Shown: positions 6,608 through 14,040, numbered from the stretch's first letter. The stretch: 14,927 nucleotides of DNA from OMOG01 sp041485845 (GCA_041485845.1 JBGPKH010000164.1:1-14927), one strand, 5' to 3'. A program made the numbers and translations. The notes: generated from the letters alone by a model not told the origin.

Positions 6608-8145
6608 GAAACCGCTCCCTCGCTCGCCAAAGCGCGAGGGCGGCCGCGGCTCTGTTGGTTGCGGCGTGGTTGAGCTTCAGCCTCCAGGCGGCGGTCGTCC
6701 GCGGCACGGTGGTGGAGCACCAGACCGGAAAGTTTCTCGCCCGGGCGACCGTGGCTGTGCAGCCGATCGACGGGACGCCCGGCGCACCGGTTTCGATGCG
6801 CACCAATGTCTCGGGACTGTTCGAGTTCTCCTCGCTGGCGCCCGGCGCGTACGTCGTGAAGGTGACGCGCCTGGGATTCATGCCCGTGGAGTACGGGCAG
6901 AAGCGCTGGAACTCGGCGGGCATGCCCCTGTCCCTGGACGACACCGCGCCCGCGTTCCTGGCGTTCCGCATGCCGCGCTGGTCCGCCATTTCGGGCGCGG
7001 TGGTCGACGAAAACGATATCGGCCTTCCGGAGCACGACGTGGTAGTCTACCGCAACACGCGCCCGCCGCAACAGGTGGCCCGCACCAAGAGCGACGAGCG
7101 CGGCGTCTACCGGATTTCGGGACTCGATCCGGGCACGTATCTCGTGCGCACCGCCGGCGCGCAGTATGAGGAGGGCGCGTACCTGCCGACCTTCGGCCGG
7201 GAATCGATCGCGGTGGAGAACGCGCGGCTGGTGGAAGTGGATCTCGACCAGCAGGCTAACAACATCGACGTGCGGCCGGTTCTGGGCCGGCTGTTCGGGG
7301 TGTCGGGCAGCGTGGTTCCCGATCCGCCTTTCACGCCCACCCGCGTCACGGTGGCCACGGATATGGGAAGGCAGACCGTCACCACCAGCGAGGTGTTCCA
7401 GTTTGTGGGCCTGACGCCGGGGGCGTTCGAGATCTACGCGGAGGCGCCGGTTGGCAACGACGTGAGCGTGACTTTGCAGGGCGCGTACGTCGCGTCCACC
7501 CTGCGCGCCGATTTGGGCCTGAATCTGACTCTGTCGAGCCGGTCCAACATGGCCTTCGATATCCGCGGCGGTCCGCCACGGATGCTGACCACCGACGTGC
7601 GTCTGGAGGCGCGGCGGAAGGATCTTGCCGGCGAGGGCGAAATCGTGCGCGTGAAGTTCACCAGGGGCATGGCGCAACTGGCGCCGGGGCGTTGGGAAGT
7701 AAGGTTAATCGCGCCGGCCGGGTATTACGTCTCGGCCTTCTCGGGAAGAGCGTCGTACCGTGCCAACCGCGCGCGCCCCGACGGCTGGAATGAGACTCTC
7801 GTGGACGGCTACGGTGGAATCGTGCGCTTTACGCTCACCGCGGGGGGCGGGTCGCTCTCGGGAATCGTGAAGAACGGCGCGGAAGTGGCGGCCGGCGCGC
7901 CGGTCTACCTCGAAGCGTGGGATGCCGATACACGCCAGCGCCAGGTGGACCTACGCACTACGCGCACGGACATGCGCGGCAATTTCAGTTTCCGCGACCT
8001 CGCGCCCGGCGCTTACCGGGTGCTTTCCACGTTCGAGTATCGCGATCCGGATTCCGCGGCGTTCGACGCCGCGAACCCGCCATCGCTGCGGATCGAGGCG
8101 CACGGCGACCAGCAGCGGGATTTGGATTTGTATGCGATTCGGTAG
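6604..8145 (+). CDS. Secreted carboxypeptidase-regulatory-like repeat protein (second paralogue)
   Basis: The 513-residue product has the same four-module layout as its upstream neighbour and shares blocks such as 'RTNVxGxFEF', 'YGQKRW', 'LPEHxVxxYRNTRPPQ' and 'RGVYRxxGLxPGxYLVRT', so it is a tandem duplicate. Its ATG overlaps the preceding stop codon. The N-terminus differs: about ten extra residues (RSLARQSARAAAA) precede the hydrophobic core of the signal peptide. They are encoded by a copy of the interspersed hairpin repeat at 6617-6640. The signal peptide should still work, since the n-region stays basic and the hydrophobic core (ALLVAAWLSFSLQAA) is intact. The gene ends two bases before the convergent SDR gene. 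A surface binding or adhesion role is inferred; nothing shows a ligand. Confidence 0.88.
   Translation: MRNRSLARQSARAAAALLVAAWLSFSLQAAVVRGTVVEHQTGKFLARATVAVQPIDGTPGAPVSMRTNVSGLFEFSSLAPGAYVVKVTRLGFMPVEYGQKRWNSAGMPLSLDDTAPAFLAFRMPRWSAISGAVVDENDIGLPEHDVVVYRNTRPPQQVARTKSDERGVYRISGLDPGTYLVRTAGAQYEEGAYLPTFGRESIAVENARLVEVDLDQQANNIDVRPVLGRLFGVSGSVVPDPPFTPTRVTVATDMGRQTVTTSEVFQFVGLTPGAFEIYAEAPVGNDVSVTLQGAYVASTLRADLGLNLTLSSRSNMAFDIRGGPPRMLTTDVRLEARRKDLAGEGEIVRVKFTRGMAQLAPGRWEVRLIAPAGYYVSAFSGRASYRANRARPDGWNETLVDGYGGIVRFTLTAGGGSLSGIVKNGAEVAAGAPVYLEAWDADTRQRQVDLRTTRTDMRGNFSFRDLAPGAYRVLSTFEYRDPDSAAFDAANPPSLRIEAHGDQQRDLDLYAIR
6617..6640. repeat. Interspersed hairpin repeat copy inside a coding sequence
   Basis: Positions 6622-6640 match the 19-bp core GCTCGCCAAAGCGCGAGGG of the tandem array at 411-535 exactly. 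Here it is preceded by CCCTC, making a 7-bp perfect stem (CCCTCGC 6617-6623 with GCGAGGG 6634-6640). It sits 10 codons or fewer from the start of the second paralogue and encodes part of the signal peptide n-region. The first paralogue has nothing equivalent. Confidence 0.85.
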
Positions 8146-8147
8146 CC

Positions 8148-8885
8148 CTACAAACTGCGCAGGTGAAACCCGCCGTCCACGTTCAGGACCTGCCCGGTGG
8201 AGTAATCCAGCAGCCCGTCGGCAATCGCGCGCACCGCTCGCGCGACGTCCGAGCCCTCGCCCATGCGCCTCTGCGGCAGCAGCCCGGCGGCGATCTTCTC
8301 CTCGTATAGCTTTTCCACGCGGGCGATCATGTCGGTGCGGATGATCCCCGGGCGGATCTCGAAGACCTTGACTCCCGCGGCTGCGAGCCGTTGCGCGTAC
8401 AACGCGACCGACATGCTCAAGCCGGCCTTCGAAACACAATACTCCGCGCGGTTCACCGACGCCGTGTAGGACGAAATCGAGGTCACGAATACGATGCGGC
8501 CGTCGCCATGCTCCTCCATCCAGCGGGCCGCCGACTGGGTGAGGAAGTGCGGGCCTTTCAGGTTGGTCGAGATCAGCTCGTCGAAGCTCTCTTCGGTGGC
8601 CTCGAGCATATCGCGGCGCTCGCGGGGCGCCATCCCGGCGTTATTCACCAGCAGATCGAGCCTGGCAAAACGCTCGCGGGCGAAGCGCATCAGGGCTTCG
8701 CGATCCTCGCGGCGGCCCACGTCGCACTGGAAGATCTCGCAGCCGGTCTCCGTGCGCAGTTGCTCGGCGGCGTCGCGGCGGTCGCGATACGTGCCGATCA
8801 CGTTGTGCGTTTTCGCGAGCTCCGTCGCGATGGCGCGGCCGATACCGCGGCTGGCGCCGGTTACGATGCTATTTGGCTTGGGCAA
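8148..8885 (-). CDS. SDR-family 3-oxoacyl-ACP reductase-like protein (FabG-like)
   Basis: The 245-residue product is a classical short-chain dehydrogenase/reductase. It has the NAD(P)-binding motif TGASRGIG (9-16), 'NNAG' (81-84), Asn108, Ser136 and the YxxxK pair Tyr149/Lys153, so the catalytic tetrad is complete. The C-terminal 'STGQVLNVDGG' is the usual SDR ending. Arg34 and Arg36-37 after the second strand suggest preference for NADPH. It resembles the 3-ketoacyl-ACP reductase subgroup, but real substrates in this subgroup vary and no fatty-acid genes lie nearby. The start is TTG at 8885 with AGGA 4 nt upstream; no ATG in the frame gives a complete Rossmann fold. It is monocistronic and convergent with the gene at 6604-8145. 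Confidence 0.92.
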   Translation of the reverse strand: MPKPNSIVTGASRGIGRAIATELAKTHNVIGTYRDRRDAAEQLRTETGCEIFQCDVGRREDREALMRFARERFARLDLLVNNAGMAPRERRDMLEATEESFDELISTNLKGPHFLTQSAARWMEEHGDGRIVFVTSISSYTASVNRAEYCVSKAGLSMSVALYAQRLAAAGVKVFEIRPGIIRTDMIARVEKLYEEKIAAGLLPQRRMGEGSDVARAVRAIADGLLDYSTGQVLNVDGGFHLRSL

Positions 8886-8934
8886 GAGTTCCTAAACTCG
8901 CTCACGTATCCGAAGATCGCTTGCTGACGCGCGC

Positions 8935-8968
8935 GGCTCCGCTCGGAGCCACGACCGTGAGGGAGTGG
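8935..8968. repeat. Hairpin plus one copy of a dispersed repeat
   Basis: GGCTCCG (8935-8941) and CGGAGCC (8944-8950) form a perfect 7-bp palindrome around two bases. It overlaps a minus-strand copy (8944-8968) of a dispersed sequence also present at 14091-14113; the 22-base cores differ at one position. It lies in the 130-bp gap between the SDR start and the end of the glycine-zipper gene. It could act as a rho-independent-like stem for the latter, though no U-run follows. Confidence 0.6.
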
Positions 8969-9015
8969 TCTTTGCCTAAACGGCCGGACGTTGCTGCCGG
9001 CGCGGCCTTCGGTGG

Positions 9016-9885
9016 TCATATGCGAAGGGGCGTATCGAGCGCGAACGTCAGCCGCGTCTCCGACGGAATCTTCACGCGCTGGCCTTTGGTGACCACTTCG
9101 GCTCCTGCTCCGGCTGCGCCGCCGGCCGCCGCGCCGATCGCCGCGCCCTTGCCACCGCCCGCGATGGCGCCGATGATCGCGCCCACCGCGGCCGTTCCCC
9201 CGGCGACTTTGGCCGTGCGCTCGCCGCGCGAGGAACTTTCACGAGACACGGTCTGGGTGTTGATATCCACCGCGCGCCCGTCTACTTTAACCGACTGAAG
9301 ATCCAGCGTGAGCTCGGAGCGGCCGGTGAGCTTGCCGGATTCCTTGGAATCGACCAGTTTCACCACCGCGTCCGCGCCGCGCGGAATCACAACCTCGCCG
9401 TTCGGGCCTGTCACCGGTTCGTCGATGCTGGCCGAGAATGTCTGGCCGACGCGCGCGGTGTCCGAATCCACGCCATCGATCATGCGCACCACCAGGTTGG
9501 TCCCGGCGGGAAGTTCCACCGGACCGCGAGCCGGGGCCGAGGACGCGCTGCGGACTGCGGGATCCGGGCGAAAGACCACGCCGCCTCCGCTGTTCTCGGT
9601 GCGGCGCGGCGCCGGACGGTCGTTGGAGCTGTCGGCGCTGTCCGTGCGGCGGAGCGTCGGACGGCGGTCGTCATCCGAAACTGTGGCGGACGCGCCGCCG
9701 AACTCGATGCGGGTGACGTCCGAGATATCCAGCGTCTCGATGCGGTCGCCGACTTCCACCTTTACCGTACGAGGCGAACCGCCCAAATAGGTACCGTTGA
9801 TCACCCGGCCGCTCTTCAACGTGATGGTATCCGCGAAGCCAGCCGTTGCCAATGCTACAGCGATTCCGATGTGTATCAGTCGCAT
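9016..9885 (-). CDS. Glycine-zipper envelope protein
   Basis: The 289-residue product starts at ATG 9885, chosen because AAGGGG lies 6 nt upstream and a signal peptide follows (MRLIHIGIAVALATAGFAD). Earlier in-frame codons overlap the upstream gene. Residues about 20-63 form a small beta domain ('ITLKSGRVINGTYLGG'), and 70-120 are a low-complexity linker rich in Arg, Ser and Asp. Residues 124-215 form a conserved domain ('LPAGTNLVVRMIDGVDSDTARVG'). Residues 228-264 are a glycine zipper ('AIIGAIAGGGKGAAIGAAAGG') that could pack in a membrane. This layout is common in Acidobacteriota with no assigned function; an outer-envelope structural role is likely. A weak -10-like TACAAT (minus strand, 9919-9914) lies in the 58-bp gap after the DUF697-like gene, so it may be transcribed separately. 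Confidence 0.82.
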   Translation of the reverse strand: MRLIHIGIAVALATAGFADTITLKSGRVINGTYLGGSPRTVKVEVGDRIETLDISDVTRIEFGGASATVSDDDRRPTLRRTDSADSSNDRPAPRRTENSGGGVVFRPDPAVRSASSAPARGPVELPAGTNLVVRMIDGVDSDTARVGQTFSASIDEPVTGPNGEVVIPRGADAVVKLVDSKESGKLTGRSELTLDLQSVKVDGRAVDINTQTVSRESSSRGERTAKVAGGTAAVGAIIGAIAGGGKGAAIGAAAGGAAGAGAEVVTKGQRVKIPSETRLTFALDTPLRI

Positions 9886-9943
9886 ATGTGTCCCCTTAGG
9901 GCTTATCCCCCTTATTGTACGACGCACCACACGGGGTATTAGT

Positions 9944-10825
9944 TTACGGGAGTTTGGAAGGCCGATTGACAATCGGCCGCAGGTTGGCAACCTGCCCCAC
10001 GACATCCTTGCCGCGCTTGAGCCCATGGCGATACACCTCCGCGCGCTGCTCATCCGTGTAGTGACGATTCCCGTGGTGGTAATATTCCAGACTTTTCCCG
10101 ACCGCGTAGGTCCCGGCATAGGCGATCGCGCCTTTAGGGATCAACCCGCCGCCGAGCGGGATGTGGCCGGCCAGCTCGCGCGCCAGGGCGCGAAATCCGA
10201 ACGCGCCGCCCACGATCGAGAGGATCTCGGCCCTCTGCTGCGCAAACCCGGGGTCGCCGCCGCAAGCTGCGGAAATGAGGAAGGCCATACGAATCTGGTT
10301 GGCGGTGAGAAAGGCCGTGTCGGATGCGAACTCGCCGAAGACCCACGGCAATTCGAGCAGGTTGGGCACGACGTTGGGCAGCGCCGTCGCGATTGCGAAC
10401 AGCGCATTCTCCGTCGCCACCGCATGGATCGTCCCTTCGACGATCGGCTTGCGGAAAGCCGGAAACTGGCGGGCGAGAGCGAGCGCCAGGTCCTCGTGGT
10501 CTTGCACGATTTGCGAGACCGTGCTCTCGGGGTCGCGGCGATCGAAGGTGTAGGCGTCTTGGTTGTGCGGGATTCCGTGCTGGTACAAGACCACATCCAC
10601 CGCGTCGGGTACATCCGGATCGCCTGCGCGGTGGACCCGCTCCATCATGTTGAGGCGCAGATTGCGCGGCAGGCCCGCGGGGAGCAGAAAGTCCTCTAGC
10701 TCCGCGTAACCGGCGCCGTCGGCGGCTACCAATCCAACGTGGACCGGGCGCCGGGCGCGGCTGCGAACCTCCTCCGGGTTCAAAAGGGAGACGGCGGCTC
10801 GAGCCTGCTTGATCATGCGTAGCAT
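9944..10825 (-). CDS. DUF697-like membrane-associated protein
   Basis: The 293-residue product has a C-terminal part (about 140-255) matching the pattern of DUF697 (PF05128). It shows hydrophobic helices 'ENALFAIATALPNVVPNLLELPW' (read in two parts), 'FLTANQIRMAFLISAACGGD', and the typical tail 'GFRALARELAGHIPLGGG' then 'GAIAYAGTYAVGKSLEYY'. DUF697 is often fused to or encoded beside GTPases of the YcjX/YcjF kind. The N-terminal third here has no Walker A motif and no recognisable GTPase, so either a degenerate or a different domain precedes it. The ATG at 10825 is 6 bp after the stop of the PD-(D/E)XK gene, with no strong ribosome site, so coupling by reinitiation is likely. The function is unknown. 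Confidence 0.75.
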   Translation of the reverse strand: MLRMIKQARAAVSLLNPEEVRSRARRPVHVGLVAADGAGYAELEDFLLPAGLPRNLRLNMMERVHRAGDPDVPDAVDVVLYQHGIPHNQDAYTFDRRDPESTVSQIVQDHEDLALALARQFPAFRKPIVEGTIHAVATENALFAIATALPNVVPNLLELPWVFGEFASDTAFLTANQIRMAFLISAACGGDPGFAQQRAEILSIVGGAFGFRALARELAGHIPLGGGLIPKGAIAYAGTYAVGKSLEYYHHGNRHYTDEQRAEVYRHGLKRGKDVVGQVANLRPIVNRPSKLP

Positions 10826-10831
10826 AGAGGA

Positions 10832-12322
10832 TCACTGAGGGCGTTGCGCGCCTCGCAGGCGGAACATCACTTGGAGGCCCCTCCGCCATTCTACCCCCAC
10901 TCCGATTCGCTCCACATCGATCGCCGGTAAGAAATAGCTCAAAACCGTCTCGGTGGTGGGGTGGAACTCGAGCGATGGCGAGACCAGGATCAGCCGCGGC
11001 GGATCGGGCAGCAACGCGATACCGGGGAAATAGCCGTAGGTGCTGAATTCTCCCCGGTCAAGGTGCCACTTGACGCGGATCCAATAGTCCAGCGCCTGCA
11101 GCGGCAGGTGAAGATCCGCCGACGCTTTCAGTTCCACCACGGCGAGACGGCCGGCGCGGTCGGCCGCCAGCAGATCCATGATGCCGCGATCGCCGCCGGT
11201 GAAGGCGGGAACCTGATCGTAGATGGGATCGCTGAGCAGCGATGCGTCCAGCGTCTCGATCTGCGCGCGTGCCTGCGATTCCAGCCAGGCTTCGGGGTAC
11301 TGCCGGTAGAGCGCATGCTCGCGGTCCGCGGCCCGGGGCGAGCGGGCGCGGTCGAGCTCTTCCACCAGGCGCTCGATCTCGGCGGCGTGGTGCTCGCGCG
11401 CGGGGCGCCGTTCGTTCAGGCCGAAGCGCAGGCTGCCGCCGGAGATCTCCGCGAACGCGATGCCGCGGACTCGCAGGCTGGTGCGCCCATCGTGTTTGGG
11501 GATGCGCTCCACTCCGGGAAGCGAGGCGATGTGCTGCCAGGCGTCCGGCTGGTTGGGCGGCGGCCGGCGGCAGGGCTCCAGGCGGGTATCGAGATTACCG
11601 TGATCGCGCGGATCGACCGCCGTCACGCCGTCCTGCTCGGAATAGGCGAACAGTGCGAACTGCGCGGCCGCGGGATCGAGACAGAGCAACCGCAGCGCGG
11701 TGAGGCGCTCGCGGCCGGAGGGAACGTAGATGGCCAGGCCCTCCACGGTGACGCGGCGTTCTCGCGTGCGCAGATAGGCCAGCCAGATCAGGCCGAAAGT
11801 GAGGACGCCTGCGGGGTCGCCCTCGGCCGGGCAGGCGATGGCCGCCCAGGCGTGCCGGCCGTGGCGGAGAAACGCGCGCGGGAACGCGGGGGAAAGGCTG
11901 AATTCCAGGTTCGCCTCGGCGCTCAATTCGGCCAGTTGCCAGTCGGGAAACTGCCGGCGCAGGAGGAGGCGGAATCGTTCACGGAAGACCAGGCGCCCGC
12001 TGCGGCGCCCCAGTTCCGCTCCCGCGCGGCGTGCCAGGTCGAGCAGGAAGAGCCGGCCCTCGCGGCGGGCGAATCGCTCGACGGCCAGTTCGAGACGCGC
12101 CGGAGTGGCCTCTTTGAGATCGGTGATGCGGCGCGAGAAATTGCGCGTGTGGTCCCAGGCTTGGAGGGTGAGGCGCGAGCCGCGAAGATCGAGGGAGAAG
12201 TTGTCGGAGGTGAGGGGGAGAAGTTCCTCGCCGGGTTCGAGGAGGGCGGGTTGCTTGCAGGTGGCGAGGAAGGATTCGATGGTGGTGCGGAGATGGTCGG
12301 GGCTGGAGACAGTTTTTAACAC
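10832..12322 (-). CDS. PD-(D/E)XK nuclease-like protein
   Basis: The 496-residue product carries a nuclease-type signature near its C-terminus: 'GIMDLLAADRAGRLAVVELKAS' (split here as Asp383 and the E-x-K pair Glu397/Lys399), followed by 'LPLQALDYWIR' with Gln409 as in RecB-like motif IV. Restriction-type folds of this kind cut DNA with a bound divalent metal; the family member and target are unknown. The first 300 residues show no domain I recognise. The start must be GTG 12322: codons 2-80 contain no ATG, GTG or TTG. This start lies in the outermost bases of the left inverted repeat of the GxxExxY cassette, and the repeat also supplies an AAAAGG 5 nt upstream. The DUF697-like gene follows after 6 bp, so the two are probably co-transcribed. 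Confidence 0.8.
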   Translation of the reverse strand: MLKTVSSPDHLRTTIESFLATCKQPALLEPGEELLPLTSDNFSLDLRGSRLTLQAWDHTRNFSRRITDLKEATPARLELAVERFARREGRLFLLDLARRAGAELGRRSGRLVFRERFRLLLRRQFPDWQLAELSAEANLEFSLSPAFPRAFLRHGRHAWAAIACPAEGDPAGVLTFGLIWLAYLRTRERRVTVEGLAIYVPSGRERLTALRLLCLDPAAAQFALFAYSEQDGVTAVDPRDHGNLDTRLEPCRRPPPNQPDAWQHIASLPGVERIPKHDGRTSLRVRGIAFAEISGGSLRFGLNERRPAREHHAAEIERLVEELDRARSPRAADREHALYRQYPEAWLESQARAQIETLDASLLSDPIYDQVPAFTGGDRGIMDLLAADRAGRLAVVELKASADLHLPLQALDYWIRVKWHLDRGEFSTYGYFPGIALLPDPPRLILVSPSLEFHPTTETVLSYFLPAIDVERIGVGVEWRRGLQVMFRLRGAQRPQ

Positions 12323-12363
12323 AAAAACCTTTTAGCCACGAATGAACACGAATGAACACGAAT
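12320..12363. repeat. Left inverted repeat of the GxxExxY cassette
   Basis: Reading outward to inward: CACAAAAAC (12320-12328), CT, TTTAGCCA, two decamers CGAATGAACA (12339-12348 and 12349-12358), then CGAAT. Compared with the right copy it differs only at CCTTTT versus CATTT. That difference creates AAAAGG on the minus strand, just before the GTG start of the nuclease-like gene. Confidence 0.9.
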
Positions 12364-12379
12364 AAAAGATAAGAGCAAA

Positions 12380-12757
12380 CTAACCGCAGATGATTCTTTT
12401 CCATTCGACCTTAGAGTTTTGAAAGTTGATCGGGAGGGCCAGGCGGAGGTGCGACGCCTTGAGGTAGTTGATGCACATCGCCAAATGTTCACTCGAGAAG
12501 CGATCCGCGCATTTTAGTTCCACGAGGACTTCATCCTCTACGACCAAGTCGGCCACATACTGGCCCACGTGCTCTCCCTTATAGTCGACGGGATAGGGAA
12601 CTTGCGATCTGACCTCCAGGTCGCGCAACCCTAGTTCTCGAACCAGAGCGCGTTCGTACACTTTCTCCAGGAATCCGGCCCCGAGGACATTGGACACTTC
12701 GTAGGCTGCACCAATCACCGCCGTCACCACCGCATCGGCGTGTTCATTCGTGTTCAT
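12380..12757 (-). CDS. GxxExxY family protein
   Basis: The 125-residue product matches the GxxExxY family in length and sequence. The name-giving motif is Gly28-F-L-Glu31-K-V-Tyr34, preceded by 'VIGAAYEVSNVLGAG'. 'YVADLVVEDEVLVELKCAD' holds Asp70 and the E-x-K pair Glu80/Lys82, the pattern that places the family with PD-(D/E)XK nucleases (PF13366). 'NYLKAS' near residue 97 is also typical. These proteins are full-length at 120-130 residues, so this copy is complete. Its function is not established; nucleic-acid binding or cutting is inferred from the fold. The ATG at 12757 has no Shine-Dalgarno sequence and lies in a repeat with two other ATGs in other frames. It is flanked by the nuclease-like gene downstream and the MFS gene upstream, and has no functional link to either that I can see. 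Confidence 0.93.
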   Translation of the reverse strand: MNTNEHADAVVTAVIGAAYEVSNVLGAGFLEKVYERALVRELGLRDLEVRSQVPYPVDYKGEHVGQYVADLVVEDEVLVELKCADRFSSEHLAMCINYLKASHLRLALPINFQNSKVEWKRIICG

Positions 12758-12788
12758 TCGTGTTCATTCGTGGCTAAATGTTTTTGTG
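12746..12788. repeat. Right inverted repeat of the GxxExxY cassette
   Basis: On the minus strand: CACAAAAAC (12788-12780), ATTTAGCCA, then decamers CGAATGAACA at 12770-12761 and 12760-12751, continuing into a third at 12750-12741 beyond the matched part. Each decamer contains an ATG. The ATG at 12757 starts the GxxExxY gene, so the repeat encodes its first residues (MNTNEH). Confidence 0.9.
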
Positions 12789-12808
12789 CTTCGAGCCACC
12801 AGGATTTC

Positions 12809-14029
12809 TCACGAATCTTCGCCACCGAACTTCACCGCATGTTTCTCGGGGCCGAGCGCGGTGGCCAGGGCGGCCACCAGGAACACTACCAGCGCGGTGA
12901 GCGACATGGCCGTCGCATAGCTCGTGCGCCGGGCGACGGTGGCCTCGAAGTAGGTCACATAGCTGGAGAGGAGCACGCCCACCTGATACCCGAATCCCGG
13001 CAGGAAACCGCGCACGGAGTCGGGCGACAATTCCGATAGATGCGCCGGAATCACGCCCCATGCTCCCTGCACCAGGAACTGAATCAGGAACCCGCCGGCA
13101 AACAGCAGGGGCACCGTCGGCGCGAAGGCCCACAACGGGATCACCAGCACGGCCGCGAGAAGGGCACAGGAGATCGTGCGCCGGCGTCCGATACGGTCGG
13201 AGATCAGGCCGCACAACGTACCGCCGATAATGGCTCCCACCATGGTGAAGGCGCTGAGGAGGTTTCTCTGTCCGACGGCAAAGCCTCGTTGCCGTTCGAG
13301 GAAGGTCGGATACAAATCCTGTGTACCGTGCGACACCAGGTTCATGCCGGTCATCAACACCACGAGATACAGGAAGAGCTTCCAGTGCGACAGGATGGCG
13401 CGGCCGAGATGGCCCCAGCTCTCGTGGCGGGTCTTCTGCCAGACCTCGGATTCTTTCACGCGATAGCGCACGAAGAATGCCAGAATGGCCGGGAGTCCGC
13501 CGAGGAAAAACAGCGGCCGCCAGCCGAGTGAGTTGAACAGGAAATAATTGCACAAAGCCGCCAGAAGAAAGCCCATGGCGTAGCCCTGCTGGAGAAAGCC
13601 GGAGAGCAGCCCGCGCAGACGCGGCGGCACCTTTTCCATGGCCAGCGACGCGCCCACGCCCCACTCCCCGCCCATGCCGATGCCGAACAGCGCCCGCAGG
13701 ATCATGAACGTGGTGTAGTTGGGCGCGAGGCCGGAGAGCACCTCGACGATGGAGTAAAACACCAGGTCGATCATCAGCGGCAGGCGGCGGCCGTAGCGGT
13801 CGGCGAGCAGGCCGAAGAGGAAGGCTCCGACGGGGCGAAAGGCGAGGGTGGCGGTGAGGCTGAGGGCCATCTCGGCGTCGGACTTGTGGAACTCGCGTCC
13901 GATGGCCGTCAGGCAGGAGACCACCAGAAAGAAATCGAAGGCGTCGAGTGTCCACCCGAGATATCCGGCGAGCAGCGCCGCGCGATGGTCACCGGACCCG
14001 GAGGTCGCCTGCGGATTGGTATTTTCCAC
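12809..14029 (-). CDS. MFS transporter, sialate/carboxylate:H+ symporter-like
   Basis: The 406-residue product has about 12 hydrophobic segments and the MFS motif A after the second segment ('GLLADRYGRRLPL', 73-85). The first segment 'GYLGWTLDAFDFFLVV' (Asp29, Asp32) and the block 'FGIGMGGEWGVGASLAMEKVPPR' (split, 115-137) are characteristic of the SHS/MHS groups. These include NanT-like sialic acid carriers and JEN1-like lactate carriers. It probably imports an organic acid together with protons across the inner membrane; the exact substrate cannot be read from the sequence. The start is GTG 14029 with a weak ribosome site. It is slightly shorter than usual members (about 420-450), the C-terminus being brief. 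It is apparently monocistronic and followed by the GxxExxY cassette 20 bp beyond its stop. Confidence 0.9.
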   Translation of the reverse strand: MENTNPQATSGSGDHRAALLAGYLGWTLDAFDFFLVVSCLTAIGREFHKSDAEMALSLTATLAFRPVGAFLFGLLADRYGRRLPLMIDLVFYSIVEVLSGLAPNYTTFMILRALFGIGMGGEWGVGASLAMEKVPPRLRGLLSGFLQQGYAMGFLLAALCNYFLFNSLGWRPLFFLGGLPAILAFFVRYRVKESEVWQKTRHESWGHLGRAILSHWKLFLYLVVLMTGMNLVSHGTQDLYPTFLERQRGFAVGQRNLLSAFTMVGAIIGGTLCGLISDRIGRRRTISCALLAAVLVIPLWAFAPTVPLLFAGGFLIQFLVQGAWGVIPAHLSELSPDSVRGFLPGFGYQVGVLLSSYVTYFEATVARRTSYATAMSLTALVVFLVAALATALGPEKHAVKFGGEDS

Positions 14030-14040
14030 GTGCCCGACAT

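Larger units (their letters stand above)
12320..12788 (-). mobile_element. Putative GxxExxY cassette bounded by long inverted repeats
   Basis: A 469-bp unit contains one GxxExxY-family gene and is bounded on both sides by nearly identical inverted repeats (12320-12363 and 12746-12788). Each repeat is built from an outer block CACAAAAAC, then TTTAGCCA, then two or three copies of the decamer CGAATGAACA. The compact size, terminal symmetry and single gene look like a transposable or mobilisable unit. No transposase is present, and I see no target-site duplication at the edges. It could be a non-autonomous element, or a gene family that travels with its own repeats by recombination. The element call is inference; the repeats themselves are directly visible. 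Confidence 0.55.

Noticed and set aside
6541..7677. Minus-strand open frame opposite the carboxypeptidase-regulatory-like pair
   Set aside because: The frame overlaps two coupled paralogues whose protein similarity proves the plus strand is coding.
10961..12319. Plus-strand open frame (452 codons) opposite the nuclease-like gene
   Set aside because: The minus-strand frame has the D..ExK motif and operon spacing; the plus-strand product is Gly/Ala/Glu-rich with no recognisable domain.
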